A stretch of DNA of 64,000 bases from Duncaniella sp. (GCA_023664955.1 JAMPEV010000001.1:994661-1058660); one strand, 5' to 3'. Numbered from the stretch's first letter, positions 33,696 through 43,805 are shown. Notes: a model not told the origin generated them from the sequence alone. Made by a program: numbers and translations.

Positions 33696-35168
33696 CTACT
33701 CGGTCAAGTCTTTTTCTTTGACTTTGAGGGGAGCGGTGGGAATTCCGGTCATATCGGGGAGGAGGTATTTGCAATTCGCATCAACAGCTATCAGTACGAG
33801 GTCGTCACTTCCCTCGGGGATATACCGATATGTTTTGTCCTTTGTATTTTCGAGGTATCTCAGTTCTCCCGTTGAGGGGTTCATTATCCAGACATTTTTT
33901 TTATCGCCTGAGATACGGGAGAAATCGAGTTCCATGTCACGCCCTGTGTGATTATATACCATTAGATAGTCGTTGCCGCGAGTGGCCATTAGGCGGTCGT
34001 ATCGAATACCATTATTCTTGACTATCAAGCTGTCAGGCACACGCTCGGTATAAGGGAATGCGAGCATCAGGTGCTTAATGTGCTTCATCTGGTTGCGTCC
34101 TGGATCGTCCAGGGTCTTCCACCATGGTTTTTTTTCACCGTCGGCATAATATGCGCCCAGAACTGCCGGTCGGACAAATTGCATGATGGCATTGTGACCA
34201 TAGGTGTGACCGCAAGAACCCGAAAAAACCGACCAATAGGCATAACGGCGCACATCCTTGTCATTCCAAAGCGGTTCTTCAGCCGAATGAAGTCCTTGAG
34301 GGATGTCCTCGTAGCTCGGTTCGCCGTCGAGAACCGGCTTTATCGGTTGGTGAACCCAGGCAGAGTCGACATACATCCATGAATCCTCCTCGGTACCATC
34401 GGGGATGGGATAATCTTTGTTACCCATGCGCTGGTTATAGCGTCGGTGTCCGCTTTGGAACATATTGAAATCCAACCAGTGGCAATCATTAAACCATTTA
34501 GCGGAAGTGGTGCGTCCGCGTGGGTGGAAAGTCATTAGATGATCAGGATCGATGTCACGTATAGTCTCTGCAAGAGTTATCCACTCCTTCGTCTTGATGT
34601 CGCCCTGGATGTCTCCCCCGATAATCCAAATTATATTCTTGCGTTTGCCATATCGTTCGGCGAGAAATGTTCCATATTCTCGTGCCTGCTCCTCATTCAT
34701 CAGTCCGGCTTTCACAAGACCGCCCCACACGCACACCATGCCAATATATATGCCCTCACGTTCAGCCACATCAATGATATAATCGAGGTGCTCCCAATAG
34801 CCATATTCGCCGGGGGTGCTCGCCTTGCTCATATCCCATCCGAATGGGTGTGACATTTTCCCGTAAGCATTGATGGCCGGTATGCCGTTTATCACCTGTA
34901 TTTGCACCACATTGAACCCTGCTTCAGCAGAGCGACGCAGATAATATGCGGCTTCATCGCGGTCGAGGCGTTCGGGCAATAGCCAGCCGGTATCCCCGAG
35001 CCAAAAGAACGGAGAGCCGTCGCGGTGCACGAGAAATCTATTGTTGTCGGATACTTTCAGGTCCCATTTATCGTTGTCATTTGCTTTGGTAGCACTGTTA
35101 CCTATCCCAACACCCATTGTAGCGGCAAAGATTACAGTTACGAAAAATTTCAAAAATAAGTTTTTCAT
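33696..35168 (-). CDS. DUF4038 glycoside hydrolase (GH140 apiosidase-like)
   Basis: 490-aa secreted protein with a signal peptide (MKNLFLKFFVTVIFAATMG). The (beta/alpha)8 domain starts with KVSDNNRFLVHRDGSPFFWL, the DUF4038 signature, followed by GDTGWLL and AGFNVVQIQVI. IIWIIGGDI and PVLDGEPSYEDIP contain the likely catalytic acids (Asp and Glu). A C-terminal beta domain (from about residue 400) matches the putative collagen-binding domain that normally follows. Some family members release apiose from rhamnogalacturonan II; others are uncharacterised, so substrate is uncertain. A TATCTTTG -7 box (35205-35212, minus) lies upstream. Confidence 0.88.
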   Translation of the reverse strand: MKNLFLKFFVTVIFAATMGVGIGNSATKANDNDKWDLKVSDNNRFLVHRDGSPFFWLGDTGWLLPERLDRDEAAYYLRRSAEAGFNVVQIQVINGIPAINAYGKMSHPFGWDMSKASTPGEYGYWEHLDYIIDVAEREGIYIGMVCVWGGLVKAGLMNEEQAREYGTFLAERYGKRKNIIWIIGGDIQGDIKTKEWITLAETIRDIDPDHLMTFHPRGRTTSAKWFNDCHWLDFNMFQSGHRRYNQRMGNKDYPIPDGTEEDSWMYVDSAWVHQPIKPVLDGEPSYEDIPQGLHSAEEPLWNDKDVRRYAYWSVFSGSCGHTYGHNAIMQFVRPAVLGAYYADGEKKPWWKTLDDPGRNQMKHIKHLMLAFPYTERVPDSLIVKNNGIRYDRLMATRGNDYLMVYNHTGRDMELDFSRISGDKKNVWIMNPSTGELRYLENTKDKTYRYIPEGSDDLVLIAVDANCKYLLPDMTGIPTAPLKVKEKDLTE

Positions 35169-35310
35169 GTCAGTGAATTTGAGGATTTCTAATGAATACG
35201 GCTACAAAGATACAAAATAGTTCAGAAAAAACCTTTCTAGATTTGGGCTTTAGAGTCAAATGGCAAGTGCAAATATTATTATTTGGGCAATTGAGCAAAT
35301 ACAATCCAAC

Positions 35311-35349
35311 AAAAAAACTCGCCGGGGAATTGGGGATTCTGCCGGCGAG
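35311..35349 (-). terminator. Terminator of ompA-like gene
   Basis: On the minus strand CTCGCCGG pairs with CCGGCGAG across a 16-nt loop and is followed by seven T residues. Confidence 0.85.
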
Positions 35350-35401
35350 GGAAGTATTGATGATTATAATTATTCTTTTCTATATGTAGCTATATGCTGA
35401 A

Positions 35402-36103
35402 TTATTGTAGTGTGCCGTTGTTGGCCGCTTCGATCATTTCCTTGTTAGCGGTGATATATATCTCCACACGGCGATTCTGGGCACGGCCTTCGGGTGTGCT
35501 GTTGGATGCAATATAGTCCTGCATTGGAAGACCCTCTGCAGAAAGTCGGGTGGCAGAGATACCACTGTTGAGCAAATAGTTACGTACAGCATCAGCACGG
35601 CCTGTGGCGACACGTTCATTTACAGCCATAGTACCGGTGTCATCGGTGTAGCCATAAATCTGCACGTTGGTCTGAGGATTATTCATCAGCGAAGCGGCAA
35701 ATTTGGTCAAGTCGGTTTTTGCTCCCGCACTTAGAGTTGTGCCATTTGTGGGGAAAAGGATACCGCCATTGAAAGTGACCTTAATAGCTTGCAAGCCATT
35801 ATTGTCAGTTACCTTTTCAACTTCAGCCTGTTTCGCTAATTCCTCCTGTAGTTCCTTTTGCTGCTTGTCCATCTTCTTGCCGATGAGCACACCGGCACCC
35901 GCACCAACGCCTGCTCCGACAGCGGCACCGATTGCAGCACCTTTACCACCACCAATCAAAGCGCCAAGACCGGCACCCAGGGCTGCGCCGCCACCGCCAC
36001 CTATGGCAGCTCCCTTACCGGTATTGGACATTGATGAACATCCCGTCGTAAAGAGTACGCATAAGGCTAAAGCGGGTACTCCCAATATTTTCAATAGTTT
36101 CAT
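35402..36103 (-). CDS. OmpA-family lipoprotein with glycine-zipper domain
   Basis: 233-aa envelope protein. The lipobox is LFTTGC (Cys near residue 22). Residues about 30-75 are a glycine-zipper (repeats of GAAIGG/GAxLGAG/GxGAGAG type) that may insert in a membrane, followed by a charged helix (KKMDKQQKELQEELAKQAEV). The C-terminal ~110 residues are an OmpA-like peptidoglycan-binding domain: VQIYGYTDDTGTMAVNERVA, then RADAVRNYLL and the final AQNRRVEIYI. Likely tethers the envelope to peptidoglycan. Confidence 0.93.
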   Translation of the reverse strand: MKLLKILGVPALALCVLFTTGCSSMSNTGKGAAIGGGGGAALGAGLGALIGGGKGAAIGAAVGAGVGAGAGVLIGKKMDKQQKELQEELAKQAEVEKVTDNNGLQAIKVTFNGGILFPTNGTTLSAGAKTDLTKFAASLMNNPQTNVQIYGYTDDTGTMAVNERVATGRADAVRNYLLNSGISATRLSAEGLPMQDYIASNSTPEGRAQNRRVEIYITANKEMIEAANNGTLQ

Positions 36104-36140
36104 CTTAATAAATATTTAGTTAATATGTTAATTCTCGTTA

Positions 36141-36170
36141 CAAAATTAGGAAAATCATTTGATAAACCAA
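36141..36170 (-). promoter_or_regulatory. Probable promoter of ompA-like gene
   Basis: On the minus strand TTG, 19 bp, TAATTTTG (36141-36148); leader about 30 nt. Confidence 0.6.
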
Positions 36171-36298
36171 CGAGGTGTAATAAAAATATGACGCAACTAA
36201 CCATCACATCAGTATAATTATTACATAAAATATCAACCAAAAGTTTACACCATACCTTAATAAACTACATTTTTTAACTAACGACCGATAAAACCATC

Positions 36299-37552
36299 TC
36301 AATTAGGACGATAGACAAGAGTGCAGGAATGCGCCGGAGCTATCACAAGTTGCGCTGCGGCTGTTAATTCCTCAGATGTTATTTTAGAATATGCCGGAAC
36401 AATGGAATTGATATCTTCGCCATGCATACCTGACATAGCGAGAGCTTGGGCACGCGATAGATAGTTGACAGATGAGAATGTGAAATCACTTGCGAACCGG
36501 TTGATGGCGCGCTGAACCTCGTAGCTTCCAATTGCATTTTTGCATTCATCGAAAGGGCGTGTGAGATTCAGGGCTTGCTCAGTGAGCATCCTTTCGGCTT
36601 GCAGTATTGCCAGATTGGAGTTGTCGTTGAGCGTACCCTTTAGCATAAGAAATCCCGGTTCTTCACTACCCGATATAGAAGCATCTGCGGCTGAGAATAA
36701 GTTACCGTTCATTACCAAATTCCGGTATAAACGAGACGACCGGCCAGATGCAAGCAAATCGGTGAGGAGATCACATTCTATATATCCTTTCTCTCCGTAT
36801 CCAGGCATCGGATATGCTATGATAACTTGGGGGAAAGGGACTTTGCCGGATACTTCGAGACGGTGTGAGGTGACAATAGGAGCTTCTGCCGAATATAGAC
36901 GTGGGGCTATATTGCGGCGAGGTATATCGCCAAACCATTTTCCCACCTTGTCCTTGACCTCCTCTAAGGAGACATTCCCGGAAATTGCCATAACCGCATT
37001 ATTGGGAGCATAGTGCGAGTAGAAAAATTCTTTTATGTCACCGATGGTTATTTTCTCAAGGTGCGAGATGTCTTTACCGATTGTGGGATAACGATAGGGG
37101 TGTGTCTGGTATAGCAGCGAGCGGAGATGATGTGCCATGTCGCCGTAGGGACGGTTGAGATGCGTTTGTTTAAACTCTTCAATCACAACGCTCCGCTGAA
37201 TTTCAAGAGACTTTTCGGAGAATGAGAGAGCCAGCATGCGGTCGCTTTCAAGCCACAGAAGCGTGTCGAGATTCTGTTTGGGTGCGACATCGTAAAAATT
37301 CGTGAAGTCGTTAGATGTCCATGCATTGTTAATACCGCCGGCACGTTCCATTTCATCGTCAAAATCAGGAATATTGGCAGACCCGGCAAACATTAGATGC
37401 TCTAAAAGATGGGCAATACCGGTCATGTCAGAGTGCTCATCACGAGCTCCGACGTTGTAAAGGATATTGACTGCCACCATGGCAGTGTAAGGGTCATGGT
37501 TGTAAACCACTTTCAGACCGTTGTCGAGGGTGAATATATTATAATTAATCAT
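36299..37552 (-). CDS. M16 family zinc peptidase
   Basis: 417-aa pitrilysin-type peptidase. The inverted zinc motif HLLEHLMF (HxxEH) is near residue 47, with the distal Glu of the family in VVIEEFKQ near residue 125. The second half is the inactive M16_C domain. One-domain-pair length (about 420 aa) resembles mitochondrial-processing-peptidase-like bacterial members. No signal peptide, so probably cytoplasmic. A TACCTTTG box (37572-37579, minus) lies 20 bp upstream of the ATG, divergent from the xerD promoter. Confidence 0.92.
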   Translation of the reverse strand: MINYNIFTLDNGLKVVYNHDPYTAMVAVNILYNVGARDEHSDMTGIAHLLEHLMFAGSANIPDFDDEMERAGGINNAWTSNDFTNFYDVAPKQNLDTLLWLESDRMLALSFSEKSLEIQRSVVIEEFKQTHLNRPYGDMAHHLRSLLYQTHPYRYPTIGKDISHLEKITIGDIKEFFYSHYAPNNAVMAISGNVSLEEVKDKVGKWFGDIPRRNIAPRLYSAEAPIVTSHRLEVSGKVPFPQVIIAYPMPGYGEKGYIECDLLTDLLASGRSSRLYRNLVMNGNLFSAADASISGSEEPGFLMLKGTLNDNSNLAILQAERMLTEQALNLTRPFDECKNAIGSYEVQRAINRFASDFTFSSVNYLSRAQALAMSGMHGEDINSIVPAYSKITSEELTAAAQLVIAPAHSCTLVYRPN

Positions 37553-37675
37553 GGTAAATCAAAATAGTTGTCAAAGGTAGGAAAAAATGCTGAGAAACAA
37601 TGCTTAAGTGAATAAATGAAACAAAAAATAAACAAAAAGTACGTAACTAGATTAGATTTTCACATTTAACCGCCT

Positions 37676-37706
37676 TTTGATATTATGAATTAATTGATTA
37701 CATTTG
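37676..37706 (+). promoter_or_regulatory. Consensus promoter of xerD
   Basis: TTTG (37676-37679), 19 bp, TACATTTG (37699-37706). An in-frame TTG at 37694 lies within the promoter spacer, which supports the ATG at 37766 as the true start. Confidence 0.75.
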
Positions 37707-37765
37707 CGGTGCGATATCATAAGATTGCCCCTACCGAGACAATCAACTTCATACAAAATTCCCCA

Positions 37766-38722
37766 ATGCGCGATATTTTTGACATAGAGAAGATTTTGAA
37801 GGACTTTGAGCTCTATCTGATGATGGAACGTGGAAGATCCGAGAACACGTGTGAGGGGTATCTTCAGGATGTCAGGAAACTTCTTGCGTACCTGAGTAGG
37901 ACAAATGAAGAAATTCCGGACGTGGATACCCCGAAGATGAAGACCGATGCGGTAAAGCTCCGTGATGTGACTATTGACCCGCTTCGGCTTTTTCTTGGCG
38001 ACTTGCATGATGTGGGCATTGCCGAGCGGTCGCAGGCGAGAATCGTGGCCGGGATTCGGGCATTTTTCAAGTATCTAACTCTCGAAAATTATCTTGATGT
38101 AAACCCTGCAGAACTTCTTGAGACACCCAAAATAGGGCTACATCTGCCAGAGGTGCTTACCGTCGATGAAATCGATGCTATGATTTCGGCTATAGATTAT
38201 ACCAAGGCCGAGGCACAACGTGATCGGGCGATGATAGAGACACTTTACGGCTGCGGACTGCGAGTGAGCGAGCTTGTCAACCTTGAAATTTCCAAGATAT
38301 TTCCGCAAGAGGGATACCTCGTGGTGCAAGGGAAGGGGAACAAGGAACGGCTGGTGCCTATGTCGGAGATATCATTATCAGAGATTGACTCCTATATGTC
38401 CGATCGCACTCTACTACCGATTAAACCCGGTGAAGAAAACATCCTATTTCTCAACCGGCGCGGCCACAGAATGACTCGCATGAGAGTGTTTCAGATAGTG
38501 AAAGATCTTGCCGAAAAAGCCGGAATACGCAAAACAATCTCACCACACACCCTCCGCCACTCATTTGCCACTCACCTACTTGAAGGAGGAGCCAACCTCC
38601 GAGCCATCCAGCAGATGCTTGGACACGAGTCTATCGAGACCACACAGATTTATATCCATCTCGACCGCTCGAAACTCCGAGAAGACATCCTCAACTTCCA
38701 CCCCCGAAATCACCGACATTAA
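37766..38722 (+). CDS. xerD: Tyrosine recombinase XerD
   Basis: 318-aa site-specific recombinase that resolves chromosome dimers at dif together with a partner Xer protein. The N-terminal SAM-like domain contains FELYLMMERGRSENTCEGYL. Catalytic residues are Arg in YGCGLRVSEL, Lys in GKGNKERLVP, HTLRHSFATHLLEGG (His, Arg), LGHESIETT (His) and the Tyr nucleophile in QIYIHLD. The length and the context at a lone locus, with no mobile-element neighbours, point to the housekeeping Xer rather than a phage integrase. XerC versus XerD cannot be fully separated by eye. Confidence 0.92.
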   Translation: MRDIFDIEKILKDFELYLMMERGRSENTCEGYLQDVRKLLAYLSRTNEEIPDVDTPKMKTDAVKLRDVTIDPLRLFLGDLHDVGIAERSQARIVAGIRAFFKYLTLENYLDVNPAELLETPKIGLHLPEVLTVDEIDAMISAIDYTKAEAQRDRAMIETLYGCGLRVSELVNLEISKIFPQEGYLVVQGKGNKERLVPMSEISLSEIDSYMSDRTLLPIKPGEENILFLNRRGHRMTRMRVFQIVKDLAEKAGIRKTISPHTLRHSFATHLLEGGANLRAIQQMLGHESIETTQIYIHLDRSKLREDILNFHPRNHRH

Positions 38723-38829
38723 AATTTGTTAAATTATGCGGTAATTTGTAACTAATCCTCTGATTGAGCGTCTAAATTATAATACCTTAGTGAATCCGCT
38801 TAAATTCAATCATCACAAAGATAAACAAA

Positions 38830-41800
38830 ATGAGAAAGTTTTTCACTGCGATCGCTATCATGGGTTCCATGTTTGCAGCATCGTATGCCGCACCGCTATG
38901 GTTGCGCAACACAGCTATCTCGCCCGACGGATCGAAGATAGCATTTACCTATAAGGGACATATCTACACCGTACCATCGAAAGGTGGCGATGCTCATCAA
39001 ATCACCTCAGGCGCCAGCTATAACACCAACCCGATTTGGAGTCCCGACGGTAAGAAAATAGCCTTCGGAAGCGACCGTGAAGGTTCAATGGATATCTTCA
39101 TCGTTGATAGCAAAGGGGGACGTCCCTCACGCCTTACCACCCACTCCGGGAGCGAGACACCCCTTGCTTTCAAGGACAACGACCATGTGATATTCTCAGC
39201 CTCAGTGCTCCCCTCACGCTTTGCAGCTAATGGAGCATTCTTCCCACAGACCTACGTAGTGGCGACCGACGCAAGCCGTCCCGAGCTACTTCTCTCGTTG
39301 CCGATGCGCGCAGCATCAGCCGATTCCAAGGGACGCATCCTATATCAGGACCGCAAAAGCCCAGAGGACCAGTACCGTAAGCATGAAATGTCATCAGCCA
39401 CAGGCGACATTTGGTTGTATGACAATGGTAAATTTAACAAACTTACTGACTTTGGCGGTAACGACGAGAACCCGGCATGGGGTAACGGCGATAACTTCTA
39501 CTACGTCAGCGAAGAGGATGGCACACTCAACGTCTACAGCCGCTCAATTAAGGGGGGAGACAAGAAGCAACTCACAAAATTCACCAATCACCCCGTGCGT
39601 TCACTTACAGCCGCCAATAACGGCAACCTCGCATTCAGCTGGGACGGAGAAATCTATACCCTCACTCCCGGCGGACAACCCCAGAAAGTGAATGTGAACA
39701 TCATCGCCGACGACTATACCCGCAAGCCCTATGACTCAGTGCGCCGCAGCGGAGCAACGAACATGGCAGTGTCGCCCGATGGCGAAGTGATAGCATTCGT
39801 GCTTGACGGAGATGTATATCTCACTTCAGTCGAATATGAGACAACACGCCGTATCACCAGCACGCCCGAGCAGGAACGCACTGTTGACTTCGCGCCCGAC
39901 GGCCGTTCAATAGTATATGACAGCGAGCGCGACGGAATCTGGCAGCTTTTCACCACCACAATTAAAGATTCCTCAGAGAAGAATATGCTCTATGCCACCG
40001 AGCTTGTGGAGAAACCTCTCTACAAGAGCACCGCTCCCTCATTCCAGCCCGACTACAGCCCCGATGGAAAGAAAGTGGCATTCCTTGAGGACCGCACCAC
40101 ACTCCAGGTTCTCGACCTTGACTCAAAGAAGGTCACCACAGCCCTTGATGGCAAGTATAACTACTCATACTCCGACGGCGACATTAGCTTCGAGTGGAGC
40201 CCCGACAGCCGCTGGCTTCTCGCCGACTACATCGGCATAGGTGGATGGAACAACACCGACATCGCACTCGTCAAAGCTGATGGCACTGAAGTCATCGATC
40301 TCACCGAAAGCGGATATAGCGACAGTCAAGCACAATGGGCTATGGATGGTAAAGCCGTGGCTTGGTCCACCGGCAAATATGGCTACAAAAGCCATGGTAG
40401 TTGGGGCAACGAAAGCGACGTAGTGATGATGTTCCTCGATGGCGATGCTTATGACCGATTCAACATGACTGAAGAAGAAATCAAGCTCGCTGAAAAAGCA
40501 GAAAAAGAGAAGAAAGACAACGCCGATGCCGACAAAAAAGATGACAAAAAGGATAAAAAGGGCAAAAAGGATAAGAAAGACGGAGACAAGAAAGCTGACA
40601 AAGCCGACGGCGTGAAACCGCTTGTCTTTGACCTCGACAATCGCCGTTACCGCAAAGAGCGTCTTACTGGTTCCGCATCACGCATGGGAGCTTACTACGT
40701 ATCTAAGAAAGGCGACAAACTCTACTATATCGCATCAAGCCCCGACGGACGCTCACTCTACGAACGCGACCTCAAGAAAGGGGATACCAAGACCCTCGTG
40801 AAAGGTCTTAGCGCATGGGGACTTATCCCCGACAAGAAAGGTGAAAACCTCTTCGTAGGCACACATTCAGGCTTCAGCAAAATCAATCTCGCAACAGGTA
40901 AAGAGAAGCCCATCCGCTTCAGTGCCGACGTTACTCATGCGCCTGCGGAGCGTCGCCAGTACATATACGACCACGCATGGCGTCAAGTTCGTGATAAATT
41001 CTACGATAAGAATATCCATGGCATAGACTGGGATATGTACAAGGAGGCTTATGCCAAGTTCCTTCCTGACATTGACAACAATTACGACTTCGCCATCCTC
41101 CTTAGCGAAATCTTAGGTGAATTGAACGCATCACACACCGGTGCACGCTACTATGGCACCGGCGATGCCCCACGTCAGTCAACCTCCACCCTCGGCGCAT
41201 TCTTTGATGAAAATTACAATGGCGACGGTTTGAAAATCGCTGAGATAATCAAGCGCGGTCCATTAGATTCCAAGAAAGTAGGATTGGTCGAAGGTGACAT
41301 CATCATGGCCGTCAACGATTCAGTAATTAAATCCGGCGTTGACTACTTCCCCTTGCTCGACGGTAAAGCAAATAAGAAAGTGAAACTTGATATCAAGAAG
41401 AAGTCAGGCAAGAATGAAGTAGTATATGTCCGTCCGGCATACTCAGAACGATCACTTCTTTATGACCGCTGGGTAGAGCACAACGAATCAGTGGTCGATA
41501 GCGTGTCAGGCGGCCGAATCGGCTATATCCACATCCAGGGAATGAACGCCGAGAGCTTTAGTAACGCCTACGAGCGACTACTCGGCAAGTACCGCAATTG
41601 CGATGCCGTGGTGGTTGACACTCGTCACAATGGAGGCGGATGGCTCCACAATGACGTAGCACTCCTCCTCAACGGTAAGGAATATGTACGTTACACGCCT
41701 CGTGGCAAGTATATCGGTAGCGATCCATTCTCGCAGTGGACTAAGCCGTCAGCAATGCTCGTTGATGAAAGTAACTACAGTGATGCTCATGGCACACCCT

Positions 41801-42078
41801 ATGTATATCAGACACTCAAAATCGGTGATGTAATCGGCGCACCGGTTCCCGGCACCATGACCGCAGTATGGTGGGAAACCCAGATCGACCCGACATTAGT
41901 GTTCGGTATTCCACAGGTCACTTCACTCGACCGAAACGGCCAGCCCCTTGAGAACAAGCAATTAAACCCCGACGTAATCATCTATAATAGTCCTGAAAAA
42001 GTGCTTAAAGGTGAGGATGAGCAACTTGTCGGTGCGACACGCCACCTTCTCAATAAGCTAAACTCCAATAAGAAATAA
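38830..42078 (+). CDS. Tricorn protease homologue (S41 family)
   Basis: 1082-aa secreted protease. Signal peptide MRKFFTAIAIMGSMFAASYA. Residues about 25-540 form PD40/WD-type beta-propellers (repeats such as WSPDGKKIAFGSD, FAPDGRSIVYDS, YSPDGKKVAFLED). A Lys/Asp-rich linker of about 40 residues follows (residues ~558-600), then a second beta region, a PDZ domain (GPLDSKKVGLVEGDIIMAVN) and a C-terminal S41 domain with VVVDTRHNGGGW and the Ser motif DESNYSDAHG. Tricorn-like enzymes degrade peptides. A NUDIX gene follows after 5 bp, probably cotranscribed. Confidence 0.93.
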   Translation: MRKFFTAIAIMGSMFAASYAAPLWLRNTAISPDGSKIAFTYKGHIYTVPSKGGDAHQITSGASYNTNPIWSPDGKKIAFGSDREGSMDIFIVDSKGGRPSRLTTHSGSETPLAFKDNDHVIFSASVLPSRFAANGAFFPQTYVVATDASRPELLLSLPMRAASADSKGRILYQDRKSPEDQYRKHEMSSATGDIWLYDNGKFNKLTDFGGNDENPAWGNGDNFYYVSEEDGTLNVYSRSIKGGDKKQLTKFTNHPVRSLTAANNGNLAFSWDGEIYTLTPGGQPQKVNVNIIADDYTRKPYDSVRRSGATNMAVSPDGEVIAFVLDGDVYLTSVEYETTRRITSTPEQERTVDFAPDGRSIVYDSERDGIWQLFTTTIKDSSEKNMLYATELVEKPLYKSTAPSFQPDYSPDGKKVAFLEDRTTLQVLDLDSKKVTTALDGKYNYSYSDGDISFEWSPDSRWLLADYIGIGGWNNTDIALVKADGTEVIDLTESGYSDSQAQWAMDGKAVAWSTGKYGYKSHGSWGNESDVVMMFLDGDAYDRFNMTEEEIKLAEKAEKEKKDNADADKKDDKKDKKGKKDKKDGDKKADKADGVKPLVFDLDNRRYRKERLTGSASRMGAYYVSKKGDKLYYIASSPDGRSLYERDLKKGDTKTLVKGLSAWGLIPDKKGENLFVGTHSGFSKINLATGKEKPIRFSADVTHAPAERRQYIYDHAWRQVRDKFYDKNIHGIDWDMYKEAYAKFLPDIDNNYDFAILLSEILGELNASHTGARYYGTGDAPRQSTSTLGAFFDENYNGDGLKIAEIIKRGPLDSKKVGLVEGDIIMAVNDSVIKSGVDYFPLLDGKANKKVKLDIKKKSGKNEVVYVRPAYSERSLLYDRWVEHNESVVDSVSGGRIGYIHIQGMNAESFSNAYERLLGKYRNCDAVVVDTRHNGGGWLHNDVALLLNGKEYVRYTPRGKYIGSDPFSQWTKPSAMLVDESNYSDAHGTPYVYQTLKIGDVIGAPVPGTMTAVWWETQIDPTLVFGIPQVTSLDRNGQPLENKQLNPDVIIYNSPEKVLKGEDEQLVGATRHLLNKLNSNKK

Positions 42079-42083
42079 TAAAA

Positions 42084-42674
42084 ATGGCAAACGAAAATCA
42101 GAACCTCGCCACTCCCACAGCCGGGAGTGACGAGGCAATGAAATGGAAAGTACTCTCAACCGAGTACCTCTTCAACCGGCCATGGCTCACAGTGCGCCGC
42201 GACAAGGTTATGCTCCCTAACGGCACTGTCCATCCTGAATATTACGTGCTGGAGTATCCCACTTGGATTAATGTTATCGCATTGACCAAGAATGGGAAAT
42301 TCGTGATGGTAAAGCAATACCGCCACGGATTAGGCATTGTGGGCACAGAACTTTGCGCAGGAGTGGCTGAGCCCGGAGAATCACCCTTAGAAGCAGCCAA
42401 ACGTGAACTCCTTGAGGAGACAGGCTTCGGTGGCGGAGAGTGGGAACTCAACATGGTGCTTTCAGCTAATCCCGGCAGCCAAAACAACCTCAGCTACTCA
42501 TTCATAGCACGCGGAGTGGAGAAAATCAGCGAGCAGCATCTTGATGAAACCGAGGATGTAAGAGTCGAGATTCTCACACGCGAAGAAGTGTACAAAATTC
42601 TCGTGGACGATAATCTCAAGCAGGCCCTCATGGCAGCTCCCTTGTGGAAATTCTTCGCCACAACTGAAAAATAG
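42084..42674 (+). CDS. NUDIX hydrolase (ADP-ribose pyrophosphatase-like)
   Basis: 196-aa NUDIX protein. The box is G-x5-E-x7-REUxEExGU in GESPLEAAKRELLEETGFGG (residues about 97-116), preceded by FVMVKQYRHGLGI, a segment seen in ADP-ribose pyrophosphatases. It hydrolyses a nucleoside diphosphate linked to another moiety; the exact substrate is not certain. The start codon is 5 bp after the Tricorn stop. Ends before a strong terminator. Confidence 0.9.
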   Translation: MANENQNLATPTAGSDEAMKWKVLSTEYLFNRPWLTVRRDKVMLPNGTVHPEYYVLEYPTWINVIALTKNGKFVMVKQYRHGLGIVGTELCAGVAEPGESPLEAAKRELLEETGFGGGEWELNMVLSANPGSQNNLSYSFIARGVEKISEQHLDETEDVRVEILTREEVYKILVDDNLKQALMAAPLWKFFATTEK

Positions 42675-42702
42675 CATCGTTACTTAGAGGACAATAAACA
42701 AA

Positions 42703-42745
42703 TCACAGGGCTGACGTACTTCTTAATAATGCGTCAGCCCTGTGA
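42703..42745 (+). terminator. Terminator of Tricorn-NUDIX operon
   Basis: TCACAGGGCTGACG and its complement CGTCAGCCCTGTGA form a 14-bp stem with a 15-nt loop. T-run is weak (CTATATCCT). Confidence 0.7.
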
Positions 42746-42828
42746 CTATATCCTCTGATGAAGTTTTCCCTATAACCTTTCACAAAAAGCAATACCCCCA
42801 TACAGATAGTGACATCTGGTGACATACT

Positions 42829-43677
42829 CTAATAGTCGCTGAAGAGTCGGGGCTTGATTACTATTCCTGCGCGGAGCATACTGTGGTACTCTTTGTAAGC
42901 GAGCAATCCTTCGCCATATCCGCTATAGTACTGCAGGAAAAGGAATTGGTTATCACGCTTGAATATGCGATAGTTGAGTTCGACAATGGTATTGTAGTTA
43001 AGTTCCCAGCCCTTAAGCTTCACCAGAGTCACGGCACAGCCGAAGCGACCGTTTTGCGATGTAAAACTCGTGCCAATCTGGTAGATTCCACAATAATGCA
43101 GTATGTCCTTATTTTCCGCGCCATCCACAATCGGGAGCCAGAACTTGCCGTGCACCACAATTTGTGGGTCGATCATTATGCTGCCTCCGATGCTCAGCCT
43201 GTTCCATGAACGCGAAGCGGCACCGTCACGGCCATTTGACTCGTGCTCAGCGATAAGATTCAATTTGCCGACATATCTATTCTTGACAAAAAGCGGCTTG
43301 GTAAGACCTATACCGGGATTGAAATTCAAATCAGTCATTGGCATAGAATTCTCCAACACATTCCAAAAACATTTCTGGGAATAGAATAGGAAAAGATAAG
43401 TCCCCCATGGAAGCGTACTTCTCGTAAGACGCTGGGCAATAGAAATTTGAAATTTAATATTCGTATTATCCCGTCGAATTCCATGACCGATCGGGCATCC
43501 GAAGATAAAATAGTTGTCCTTGTAAAGGCCGAAGTAAGGGCCATCATCAAACGCCTTACGGATACTGTCAGAATTAATGTCGTCGTTACTGATAGTGACA
43601 ATCTGAGCCGCCGCCCTTTGAGCGGATAGTGACATTAGGACTAACAGTGGCAAAAGGAATTTAATGAACCGTTGCAT
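42829..43677 (-). CDS. pldA: Outer-membrane phospholipase A
   Basis: 282-aa outer-membrane barrel lipase with a signal peptide cut near RAAAQ. The active-site block is AEHESNGRDGAASRSWNR (His-x-Ser-x-Asn-Gly and a distal Ser-Arg-Ser-Trp-Asn), the OMPLA signature near residue 150. YFIFGCPIGHG and LNFNPGIGLTKPLF are other conserved parts. Acts as a calcium-dependent dimer on phospholipids that reach the outer leaflet. A TATATTTG -7 box lies at 43736-43743 on the minus strand, divergent from the lipoprotein gene at 43874. Confidence 0.93.
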   Translation of the reverse strand: MQRFIKFLLPLLVLMSLSAQRAAAQIVTISNDDINSDSIRKAFDDGPYFGLYKDNYFIFGCPIGHGIRRDNTNIKFQISIAQRLTRSTLPWGTYLFLFYSQKCFWNVLENSMPMTDLNFNPGIGLTKPLFVKNRYVGKLNLIAEHESNGRDGAASRSWNRLSIGGSIMIDPQIVVHGKFWLPIVDGAENKDILHYCGIYQIGTSFTSQNGRFGCAVTLVKLKGWELNYNTIVELNYRIFKRDNQFLFLQYYSGYGEGLLAYKEYHSMLRAGIVIKPRLFSDY

Positions 43678-43805
43678 AATGAAATGAATAATCTGAAATA
43701 ATCACCCCGGAAGATGAATGATAGAAATACGAGTGCAAATATAGTGACTTAAACTGAATTTGTACTAAAAAGTTCAAATTTGTTCCGATTTCGGCTTAAA
43801 TGTTG

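Noticed and set aside
35192..35389. 65-codon open frame in the gap between the glycosidase and OmpA-like genes
   Set aside because: It spans the promoter of the divergent glycosidase and the terminator of the OmpA-like gene, and shows no domain or signal peptide.
37766..38722. Tyrosine recombinase as an integrase of a mobile element
   Set aside because: Sequence fits housekeeping XerD, and there are no attachment repeats, excision genes or phage/conjugation genes nearby.
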